A stretch of 64,000 nucleotides of DNA, taken from Kingdonia uniflora. Its lineage: Eukaryota > Streptophyta > Magnoliopsida > Ranunculales > Circaeasteraceae. Position 1 is the stretch's first letter, and every line of letters begins with the position of its first letter. The stretch covers positions 5,640,434-5,704,433 of the forward strand of contig JACGCM010001948.1 in NCBI GenBank assembly GCA_014058105.1, read 5' to 3'. This document shows positions 48,311 to 58,700 of the stretch, piece after piece. The notes under the pieces were generated by a model, which saw only the letters and a list, made by a program, of their open reading frames with translations, was not told where the DNA came from and ran no database searches. A program made the translations under genes and the position numbers.

Positions 48311-48631
48311 GCATAATGAAATACTGCATGTGTACCATTCGCAGTTACGTTGAGGAATCTACAAATTCATAGAGGGTACATAAAACACAACAATGCCTGA
48401 ATTCTAAATAGTGTATTGCTATTATTCTAAATTCCAAATACAAACCAAACTGAATGTTGAATCAACACAACAATCCATTGCCAGTAATAATTAATAATCA
48501 AATACAGATTTAATACAATGAAATACAGATCGGTGCCATGTCAACTCCTATTTTCCTAGATGTTTTGGTTGTCGGGATTCTCTTACAATAGTATAACATA
48601 ATCCCTATTACTGTCTCCTACATGGAATTTA

Positions 48632-51140
48632 TTATGATTGTAAATACGGGATAAATACATGGGAACACATTATTGAGAAATCACAGAGAATATAACGCTT
48701 ATGCATAGTGTCGAATATGTACTTACTTGATTCCACTATCTTCATTTTGAGAAGTCGGCATGTCCGTTTGCCATGGTTCTCGAGTACTCCACAACTTTTG
48801 CATGTTCTCTTCTTCTTCATAACAACCTCTTCCAACCCCTCACCCTTCCATCTTGCCCATTTCTTATGATCAGTCTTTGCTCATCCTTTTGTTTAAATAA
48901 TGAAAGAGTTTAAAATAATAGTTCCAAACATCATAGAATATGTTAAAGTAGTTGAGATGTTTGGTTGAGATGCATCTGTCTATGTTAAAGGCCCGTCGTA
49001 GTTATCAAGGTAAGACTCAATCTCGTCTAGCTTCAAAACTGTGAATTCAAAACTTTCTTTCATCTTCGAGGCCCTTTTGAATAAGTTTAATGTACAAAGG
49101 GATAGGTGGCTATGGCATAAGGGATGTCGTAAGTTATCTCCTGCCAAGTGACTTTCATCATACGACCTTGAAAACTTGTTTGCATTAATCGTCCACCTTG
49201 TCATAATGAAAACCTCAGGTATTTTGAGAATATCATATTTCGAGAAAACCTTCAGGAGGTGACAACATGAGAGTCCAACATACTCAAACAACTTGCATCC
49301 ACAATTACCAGTTAGCTTCTCTAAGTCTATATTTAGCTCAAATAACTCGGTACAATCGACCACTATGGGACTTCACCGTAAGCTGTCAAAGATTGCCTTC
49401 TACGTTTCTTTCTATTACAACGAAACGGACAACCTGGTCAAACTGATTCTGAAGTTTGTAGAACATTGTTCTTGTGTAAATCTTTACAACATCTTTGAGT
49501 AGAGCTTGATGAGGACCAACTTGACGATATTTGTGTTCTAATGCAAAGTCTTCTCCACATTCTCGCACGTATACCCCTAAAAGAGCAGCCTCGCACTTGG
49601 TCACAAAACTGTACAACCCAGTTATTATTGGCAACCAAAAGATGTTTGTAGACTCACTCCGTCCTGTCCTGCCCATGTCTGTAAAGAAGGTTGAACGATT
49701 CTATAACGATATCCATATATGTCTAATATTGAAGATGCCTTGCATCTAAAGGTTATCATATAATTTATGTTTCTTCATTAGGTTTATCCACCTGGTTTCA
49801 AACTCTACGGTCTCATATGTGTTGTGCATTATCGAATCGATATCTTCTTTAAATGTAGATGGTTTCCGATAAACATGGCCAATTTTCTCAAGAAATTTGT
49901 TTGTGATGTGCTACAGACAAAATTGATGTCTAGTGTTGGGGAAGACCTGCAAATAAACCAGAACTTAGAATGATTTAAAGACACTACCAAATAATATATG
50001 ATATTATTAATTAGAAGCCGAGGTCGACAATAAAATGTCGATACATGATCGTACTCAACAATATATTGTCGACCTATATGTTAAATTGACAATATGATCA
50101 GTGTCTAGTCTGTCCAATTCGAACTACTTCTTTACTTTGGGAATAACGGTGGCCATAGCTGCATCTTGATCAGTGATAATTGAAATAGGGTGTTTGTAGT
50201 TCATTGCTTTCAACCAAGTATGGAACAACTATGCAAATGTGTTTTCTTGCTCATTCCTTAGTAGAGCACGTCCATATTGAATTATTTGGTAGTGGTTGTT
50301 GATCCCTATAAGCGGAGAAAAGGGTATCTTGTAGACATTGGTCAGGTACATAGTATCGAAGGTGACGATATCTCCAAATGCCTCGTATGCGCACCTGAAT
50401 GTCCATCAATCCAAAAATAATAGAGTGATCGATCCTCCTCATCTAATTCTATGTCGAAATAAAACATCGGATCTTCAGTTTGTTTCTTCCTAAACCACTC
50501 CAACGCGGCTTGTGCATCTCCTCTGACTAGTTGTTCCTTATTTACTTTGGCGTTGTAGTTGTAACAACTCCGTTTGTTGAAGGTTCTATCAAGGAATAAT
50601 GCAGGGACCTTGCTCACAGAAATATTATGGAGCTCAAATGTCGTTGTGAGGTTTTTTACTGCTTTTAAAAAGAATCTGTTAACCTTCATACGATGATGAT
50701 TCCGTGTAGATACGAGTTTATGGTTATGGATATCCATGAAACTTGTGACAACATATTTGCCTATTTTGATATTCCAATTAATGTTCATCATTGTTTTACA
50801 CCCACACTTATTAAATGATCTTCTGTTGCCAGTTATGTCGTTAATCTCTGGATCTATCCTAAGGTTTTTCTTTGAAAAGTCATTACTCATACAACGGAAG
50901 TGGGCTCTGCCTATATCATTCAATCTCGAACGCTAAGTAGAATTGTGTATCTTGGTAGAGAAACCCTGCCCTCTTCCATATCGTTTATACCACATACGTG
51001 CGTCCTCAACAGTATCAAAATGTTAACCCTAGTTTGGGGCTTCTGCCAACAACGGGTCTACAATACGTTTATTTTCAAATCTTTCTGGGGACTCGTCACG
51101 AATAACTTTAGTCCAATTTTCATTTACGAAGTCTTCCATT
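48632..51140 (-). pseudogene. MULE transposase, FAR1/MURA family, broken
   Basis: The transposase would bind the terminal repeats and cut the element out. Read leftward from about 51140 it has HFDTVEDARMWYKRYGRGQG and, at 50923-50342, a FAR1-type zinc domain (CGCKT ... DIHNHK). The catalytic MULE domain follows, with DAQAALEWFRKKQTEDP, DIVTFDTMYLTN (about 50390-50345) and IITDQDAAM (about 50180). Then come MGRTGRSEST (49676), a SWIM zinc finger CGCKLFEYVGLSCCHLL (49303-49253) and a C-terminal knuckle CKSCGVLENHGKRTC (about 48800-48756). This is the full domain order of FAR1-like transposases. Several stops and frameshifts interrupt it. Confidence 0.9.
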
Positions 51141-51789
51141 ATCGATCTCACTGACAAATTGACACATTAAAGAAACGATTGTAAGTTGCAAGTAATTTAA
51201 CAAAATATCGCAAACCAAACACAAGTAATGTCCAACGCATGTTTATTTCATTTCAAAAGCCTTCATTACATCATATGCTACAAAAGAGGGAATACAAAAT
51301 GTAAACAATCACCCCACAAAAACTCGTTGTACAACACAAACCTTTTACACATAGTCATATCCAAAAATTTAGTTACAGTGACATTTTTCCCAGCTATATT
51401 GACCCCTTTGCCACCCATCTAAAGAATCGTCAGAAGAATCGTAATCAGGCCTCTTACGCAGTGAATTAAAATATACCGAATCTTGCTCCGCCCAAAACTC
51501 ATTTTCTAGTCGTCCAAATTCTGATTCTCACTTAATTTTAGCTTACCTTGCTTCTTCTGCTTCAACTTATTGCAATGCTAGATAGATTTCTTCGTGAGTT
51601 GGCGAAGAAACTGGGATGTGGACACTATCGTAACTCTCTGCCTCCTCTATGGCAAAACACGTACAAAATAATGTATGGGCCCAATTCAAAAAACTAAACA
51701 CCATTGTCAGGCCTCTGAAATAATAGAAGTAAAACCCTATGAAATTGTCATACCTTAACAAAACGTACTTATAACGTATGGGGTAACCT

Positions 51790-52030
51790 AAAACACGCTG
51801 AAAACAAAAGTAATATTATTGAGTTCGACAATATACTCATTTATGTGAAAACTTGCATGTAAACTATTGTCGAGTTCGACAATGTAGTTAGTGTGTGAAA
51901 ACTTTCATATATAATATTGCCGAGATCGAAAATTACGATAATGCATGTGAGGAATTGCACAACTAATATTGTCGATTTCGGTAATTCTTTAGTCTCTGCT
52001 GAAACTTACGCTTAAAACATTGTCAAATGA
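51790..52030. repeat. Palindrome cluster near the MULE right end
   Basis: Four half-conserved copies occur in about 200 bp: GAGTTCGACAATAT, ACTATTGTCGAGTTCGACAA, ATATTGCCGAGATCGA and AATATTGTCGATTTCGG, each about 60 bp apart and followed by a similar GTGAAAACTT phrase. Confidence 0.8.
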
Positions 52031-52371
52031 CGCATTATTAACAATTCATACACAGGTAATCAATGAAAGACAAATTGCCAAGGGAGACCAAAATTGGATT
52101 ACACAGAGGATTACTAACCCTAGCAATTATAATTTCACAACATTTCATACAAAGCAGGTATACTACTATGTCTAACTTTGAGAGAGATAAGAGTGATAAA
52201 ATACCTCTAGAATAAGAGTATTCTCCTACTTTCTTCTATCACTGTGGTTGTCGTAGTTCTTTGGAGAGAATAATTTCACCTCTAATGGCAGAAATAGCAA
52301 GAAAGAGAGAGAGAATGGTATGGGCGAGAGACTGATATGATAATTAAGTTGTTCAAATTTGAAAATCAGGG

Positions 52372-52572
52372 GAGGAGAGAGGGAAATACGACATGACTGC
52401 CAGCTAGAGGGGAAGAGAGAAGAAGTGGGGCAGCTAGGACCAAAATGTTTTCCACCTCAATTCCTATATAGCAAATCACCAATTTTGAGAGCCACTAATC
52501 TAATAGAGATGAGTGGCTGGTATTGAGTGAAACTTGAGTGTTTGGATTTTGAGTGTCTCTAAATCCTTTTCC
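52372..52572 (-). repeat. MULE right terminal inverted repeat
   Basis: Inverted counterpart of 30995-31178, ending AAATCCTTTTCC. Confidence 0.88.
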
Positions 52573-52619
52573 TTGAGTAATTATGTAATTTTGGGGACTA
52601 AATAATTTTCTTTGTAACA

Positions 52620-52964
52620 TTACATGCATACAATACATTGGGTTAGTACCATGACATTACTGTACTTATAACCTGATTTGAGTTTGCCAAGATACTCATA
52701 TAGGGAACTCACTATTTTCCTTGCTTTGAACTGACCTACTCCATTAACTAATTTCATAGTTTCGTCAAAAGACTTTGACGGAGGGGGTACCATGACATTA
52801 TTGTACTTAGTACCTGCTTTGAGTTTGCCAAGATTATCATCTAGGGAACTCATTGCCTTCCTTGCTTTGAACTGACCTAATCCATTATCTAATTTCATAA
52901 TTTCGTCAAAAGACTTCGACGGAGTTCCCATCATCTTAAGTTCAGAATCACTTAAAGGAACCAA
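52620..52964 (-). CDS. Hypothetical ORF made of a 47-codon tandem duplication
   Basis: I do not recognise this protein. The minus-strand frame holds two units of 141 bp (52930-52790 and 52789-52649), each reading PSKSFDE, MKL, NG, GQFKARK, SSL, LGKLK and KY. The duplication keeps frame. No ATG begins it; the first codon usable is TTG at 52964 and an in-frame TGA lies just upstream. It may therefore be an exon or a gene fragment rather than a complete gene. It sits about 50 bp outside the MULE right end. Confidence 0.35.
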   Translation of the reverse strand: MVPLSDSELKMMGTPSKSFDEIMKLDNGLGQFKARKAMSSLDDNLGKLKAGTKYNNVMVPPPSKSFDETMKLVNGVGQFKARKIVSSLYEYLGKLKSGYKYSNVMVLTQCIVCM

Positions 52965-53698
52965 AGTGATTCAACATGGTGATTTTGCTTTTCTAGTGAT
53001 CTTATCAAGGGTCAACAAATGCTGTGAACTTTTTTTAAAAGGAAGGGGGCAATACAAAGGACCAGGGCATCTTATGTATCATCACAACAACACATCTTCA
53101 CAATTCTATTGTCACAATCATACTAAGGCATAGAAGGAAACAAGGAGAAATCTACATAGTAATATGATATCCATGCATGGATGTATATATGTACGTGTAT
53201 ATGTACACATACAAAAATGGCTTTGTCTGTAACAACTAAAACATTAGGTGGAGTTAAAAGATTCATGGAGGCAGAAAGAAGACGGAGAGAAAAAGCAAAA
53301 GAACACGAGATAGCTACACAAAGTATACATGCAACATGCCCGTATAACCATCATGTTTTATACGGTACCCGTCTATATTTAACAATAATTAAGGAAAGAT
53401 AATAAGTTTAGGCTTTATAAATCACCTCATTGGAAACATACGATTACGCTTATGTGCTGAGAATTTTCAAGAGCATCTTCACAAGGAATATATTGAAAGG
53501 TAAATTACTGTATTTGATAGAAGGAAAAACTTGCAAAAAGAACATAAAATAAAGATAAATACTATTTCTAATCATAGAGTTAGAAGAGTTTAAATTTGTT
53601 ATGGAATTGCATTACTATAATTTTAGTCTAAAAGTAACCAAAGCATTACACCAACCAACTATTTGATTTATTAATGACCCAAAATGTTCATTAAAGCG
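52965..53698. other. Spacer, nothing recognised
   Basis: A short plus-strand frame at 53181-53402 has a basic stretch (FMEAERRRREKAKEHE) but no supporting context. Confidence 0.4.
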
Positions 53699-54760
53699 TA
53701 TTTGTTTTTTGGTGAAGTGTGAGAAGAGGGGAGATATTTTGGAAACTTCTCACTTTTTAATTATTTATTTATTATTATAAAAGTTGGTAAAATTTTAAGA
53801 AAAAATCTCAAAAAAAATTAAAACTAGAAGTTGGCCTCACTTGTAACCTCAAAACTTCACACACACACATCCGTTGAAGTTTTTTGGGTTGACTTATAAC
53901 CTCAAAACTTCTAGTTTCCATTTGACTTGCTTTTGACTGCTCGTTTTCCCTCTATACCATGGTGTTGGTCGTTTCCTACCCGAGACCGGTTTAAGTGGGG
54001 GGTATTTTGGGGTTTTCAACCGAAAAAAAACTCAAATATGCCAAATAAAAATCCATTCTAACTCCAAATAAGCCAAATCAAAACCCACCCCAACATTCCC
54101 CCCCCCCCCTCTCTATTTCTCCCTCCTCTCTCTCTATACCTCTCCATCTCACCTCTCTCTATACTCTCTCTCTCCCACCCTCATACAACTCTCTCTCTCT
54201 CCCTTTCTCCCTCCCCTCTATCTCTCTCCCTCTCACCTCTCTCTATCCCCTCCCTCTCTCCTACCCTCATACCTTTTTCTCTCTCTCTCTCTACCTTTAC
54301 CTTTCTCTTTTCCCATCATCCTTCTTTCTCTCCTACCTCTATCTATATCTCTCTCTACAATGGTTGTTTCTTTATCTCTCTCTATGTGAGTATGTTGAAC
54401 CATGTCCTCTATATATTTAGTATTTTGGTATCTGATTTGCACGTCTTAATTTTGTTTGTGTCTTAAACCACCATTTTAATTGTGTTATTACATTAATATA
54501 TGATGAATTATAGAGGAAAATGTGGTTTATACATGTGTTTTTGATATTTTCGTGGAGAAACTTCTAATTTGTTGTCAAAATAGATGGTTCAGCCAAACAG
54601 ACTAGTGAAATGTTGAAGTTAGAAGTCAGAATTTTAAATAGAAATTCTAACCTTCCGCCAAACGCACACGAATTTTTTTCAATCTTCTAACATTAAAATT
54701 TATAACCTCAATCTTTTATGCTCTTCTCACCTCTTCTCACCCAAAAAAAAAACAAACTAA
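53699..54760. mobile_element. Possible nonautonomous DNA element with inverted ends
   Basis: The left end (TTTGTTTTTTGGTGAAGTGT then GAGAAGAGG) is mirrored at the right by CTCTTCTCACCCAAAAAA and AACAAAC. The interior is AT- and CT-rich and noncoding. No clear target duplication was found, so the class is open (PIF/Harbinger or MULE-derived). Confidence 0.45.
54110..54370 (+). repeat. CT-rich simple-sequence tract
   Basis: About 260 bp of CTCTCT, CCCTCT and CTCCCT with TACC and TATC interruptions. The minus strand reads as an Arg/Glu-rich frame, which is a composition artefact. Confidence 0.9.
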
Positions 54761-55446
54761 TATGGCCTAAAAATTGCCTAAACATTATAGGCTTCAATAA
54801 CCATACCTATTATCTATAAAGTCGATAGCGAAGTTCTGCAACTTCATTAAAAAAAAAAGTGAAAAATGAAACTATTCTAGACTAATAGGAAAACATTCCT
54901 ATAAAGGCCTTTTCATCAAGTGATTCGCCGTCCAAATAATTATTTTTAATAACCTCTTTTTTATATGGTTTTAGTATGTTATCCCTAATTAAGATTTGGG
55001 ATCCCAAACTCCATGTTGGACACTGCTATTCATCGAAGAGAGCATACAAAGAGTAAATTGAGACGCAGTTACTTGACATCTGATGACATCAGCATGTATG
55101 TACAAGCGGGAAGAATCTACTTTACATTTGCGCTGCTCTTTCTCCAACCAATAAGGATTTTCCTAACACCAACAATAACATGAACTGTTGACATAATAAA
55201 ATTTATAATTAATAGCCTGAAAATTTTAAATACAAGAAAGAAAAAAATGAGTTAATTGCTACTGTACAACAATTTTGTTTGGTTACAATGAGCAAGACAA
55301 TCTCGTGGTAAAGGAAATGAAAACCTGACTAACAATATCACAGATGTTGTTCAACCTAATTTCTTTTGTAGCGACTCAATTGAGGTGCAAGCCAAGAATC
55401 ATATCAGCACACCTTGAGATGACCCCATATGCAAGACTATTACTCC
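54761..55446. other. 3' flank of MED25 B
   Basis: AT-rich DNA downstream of the MED25 B stop. The 3' UTR must lie here; no single polyadenylation signal stands out. Confidence 0.5.
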
Positions 55447-55700
55447 CTAATTATGACGAAAGTCCGAGGAAGATCCACCACCAGGCATACTTGGTAGGCC
55501 TTGTGATGATATTTGTCCCTGTGACATTAAATGTGCCCTGCTAGGTCCCTGACCAAAAGCTTGACCTATTCCTGTGCCAACAAGTTGCTGTTGCTGTTGT
55601 GACTGTTGTTGTTGCAATTGCTGTTGCTGTTGTAGCTGTTGATGTTGAATTTGTAGTTGTTGCTGCTGCTGCTGTTGCTGCTGCTGTTGTTGCTGCTGCA

Positions 55701-55733
<33 letters not shown>

Positions 55734-55791
55734 GCTGCTGCAATTGCAGTTGTTGCTGACTGGGGATTTGTGGCTTGAATACAACCATATC
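55447..55791 (-). CDS. MED25: MED25 B last exon (polyQ tail and stop)
   Basis: 345 nt including TAG. It starts DMVVFKPQIPS, runs through about 58 mostly Gln residues and ends GSSSDFRHN. The acceptor is TTAACTAG. Confidence 0.95.
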
Positions 55792-58700
55792 CTAGTTAAC
55801 ATAGAAGAATTACTCAGTTTAAATCATGAATAAATATATAAATGTATACTCGTATAACAAATAAATGAGTCTCGACAATGATTGGGATTCCCACGATTGG
55901 GATTTCATTAAGGTGTTTTTTTTAATAAATGAATTAGGCAATTATACAAGGTAATTTTCACAATTAGACAATTTTCAGATAGTTCAGACTTCAGCAAAAT
56001 AACAAATGGTACTTTTATGGTTTCAATTCAGCATTTAAACAACAACAAAAAACGACCACTAAGCCTCTATAATTTGACACCTTATATAATAACCCCTTTA
56101 TGTCAACAACAAAAAAACACCGGTCCTAACTTCATATGAAATTAAAAGTTAATAACATTTGTAACATTTTACTTAATAATTCTGCTTACGTGTCAAAGTT
56201 TTATTTATTTATTTTTTTAATAAGAGAGGCATATTAAGAAGACCATATTATCAAGTACACAATAACTGATTTTAGAAACGACCATAAAAGTACTTATATC
56301 TATAAAAATGATTTCGATTTTTTTTTTTGATTGGTAAAATGATTTCGATTTAGTGTTGTCATTACCTTGATCTCTTCGTAAGTAATTGATTTTTTTCTAG
56401 TTCGATAGATGTGGTAGTTTATTGAATTAGTGATCCCAATTATAGATCTATAGCCTTCTTTATATTAATACTGTAGGAGTTGTCACCAAATTATTATCTT
56501 TGAGAAGTTTCACTGTCTATTAGTTTTATGGCAGCCCACTAAACTGGCGATAATCGACATTTTGATCCATTATTTACTTGACGTGATAAGCCTAATATGT
56601 TATTAATTACTCCAAAGTCTCACCCCAGGGAAAAGCATTCCAATCAAACGACTAGCTTTGTCAGAAACGGATAGCAGCAACGTCTGAGATGGTAGTTGAA
56701 TAACAGCACACTGAAATCATATACAAACAGGCTTAAATTATTAGTGTCATCATTTAGTTGATGTGCAATGAATTTGATTAATTAGTTAGTGACAATGACC
56801 ATTGGGCTCTTGGCCCAGTGGTGGTTGCACCTCTCCACCTAGAGAGAGATCGTGGGTTCGAAACCTCATGGGGTTGGAAACTCGGGGTTACGGATCCCTA
56901 TATAAAACCGGCTTGCCTTGCAAAAAAAAAAAAGAGGTGACAATGCAGACTTAAAGTGCGTATCGCAAATAAAATATTGCAGAAAGAGAATAACAACTAG
57001 TAAAATAACTGGTTATTCATCTAATGGGCTAATGCCACCTATTTATAATGAAAGAAGTACATACATCTTAAAAATTCAGAAATCATAAAATATAATAGAA
57101 GATTCCTACTTCTGCTAAATAGCCCTAACAAAATATACTAAATGATAATGGTATCATTGAATTAAATAAATCCCCCAACTTCGTACAGCGTGCAGCCAAT
57201 TTAAACCACACACATGAAAATTTTCTATTCTTCTCATTTTTATTCTTGTGTATCTTAGTAGTGTAGCCATTACACATAATGGAGCTAGTCCAACTAAGAC
57301 CATGCCTAAATGAAAATTCATTCACCATCTCTTTTTTGACTGCTTACTGCATATTCAAACAACGTGTGGTCTGCAATTCTCACAAACCTTGGTTTCGGAA
57401 GACGAGATGTTCCATCGAAAAAGGTGTGGAAATGAATCGATAAGAATCTCAAAGAAAATGGTTGTGGAATTAAATTACAAAATTAAGCTAAGGAGTGTTA
57501 CTTCGTTTCAAGACTCTCTGTCCCTACAGGTTCTTCTATTTCATACTTTGGCTGTTAAACATAAACCCCTCAAGTGGTGCATTGGTTAGTTCCTCCTGAT
57601 GGTGTCTTTCAGTTCAATATCGATGAAGCCTCTAAAGGTAATCCAGGTGAACGTGGCATTATCAAAAATCACACAGGGTCACCTGTGGGAGAGTTTTCAA
57701 TATCAATTGGTCAGGGTACTAATGATTTTGCAAAAGTTATGGGCCTTTACATGGCTCAAGGTTATCTAAGACTAATAATTTCCTGCTTATATTGGTGGAG
57801 GCTGATTCAAAAAATCTGGTGGAACGGTATTCTGGTACCAGTGAGACTTCATGGTTTGTTAGAGGCATTTGCAGGAGGCCAAAGAAAAGGAGTTACTGTT
57901 TGAACTGCATGCAATTCTAAACCATACCCTGAAGGAAGGCAATGCTTCAGCTGACATTTTTGCTAATTGGGGTGCTTTGAGACAAAATTGAAGTAACTTT
58001 GCAGGAAAAATCTCCCAACAGCACTACAAACCGCACTGAACATGGACATGGTTGGTCCTGGCTTTCTTAGACTACAGTAGATTTATGTTTCTTCAAGAGA
58101 GTGGCATGTCTTTCTCTTTAGGCTGATTCTGTAATTCTTTCTATCCTTATTAATAAATCCAGCCTTCCGATTTATTTGGAAAATAAAGAATCTAAAAGAA
58201 AAAAAGACTAGGATTAAAATGAACAAGCTGCTTTTCGTGCAGCTATATATTGGATATAGAAGGAGAGGCATGTGTGGAATTTCACAGATGAAGCCTCCGC
58301 CCCTTAAATGATGAACAAATGGATTCTAGAAAGATTTAAAGGATAGTTTTAGGCTGGGCTTACAATGAAAAGTAAGAATGATGTCCAGAGTAAAAAAAAT
58401 AGCTGAAAATTGGGCACTCAAAGGATGCTCATCCTATTAGCTGCAATTGGGAAAAGCCTATGGCTAATTGGGTGATGCTCAAGTCTGATAGGAATAGCAG
58501 CTTTACAGGCAGGAACTACAGGAAATACATTTCTGGACAATGAAGTTATTGCTTTACTGGTAATTCAGTTGGGAAAAGAATTGTGTTCGAAGTAAGTTCA
58601 AGAAGGGGCAGATTCTAAGCTTGAAGTCTTAATCATTCAAGTATATTCTCGCAGAGACTAACAAAGTGGCTCATTATGTAGCTAACTTTGATAAATGACC

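Larger units (their letters stand above)
30995..52572. mobile_element. Large two-gene Mutator-like element (MULE), 21.6 kb with nested insertions
   Basis: About 190 bp terminal inverted repeats bound the region: GGAAAGGATTTTGAGACACT at the left and the inverted form ending AAATCCTTTTCC at the right. It contains a minus-strand FAR1/MURA-type transposase near the right end and a plus-strand plant-mobile-domain gene from the left, pointing at each other. A Tat Gypsy element (37498-47847) and a hAT element (31672-32120) are nested inside; without them it is about 10.8 kb. The flanking 9 bp (ATTTGAAAT and TTGAGTAAT) match only partly, so the target duplication is eroded or my end points are a few bases off. 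Confidence 0.85.

Noticed and set aside
54233..54442. Arg/Glu-rich minus-strand ORF
   Set aside because: Translation of a CT-rich simple repeat.
55566..55802. Asn/Ser-rich minus-strand ORF
   Set aside because: Alternate frame of the MED25 polyglutamine exon.
56798..56936. A tRNA gene
   Set aside because: A and B boxes are present, but there is no clover-leaf fold, the element ends in poly(A) and it has a 9 bp target duplication, so it is a SINE.
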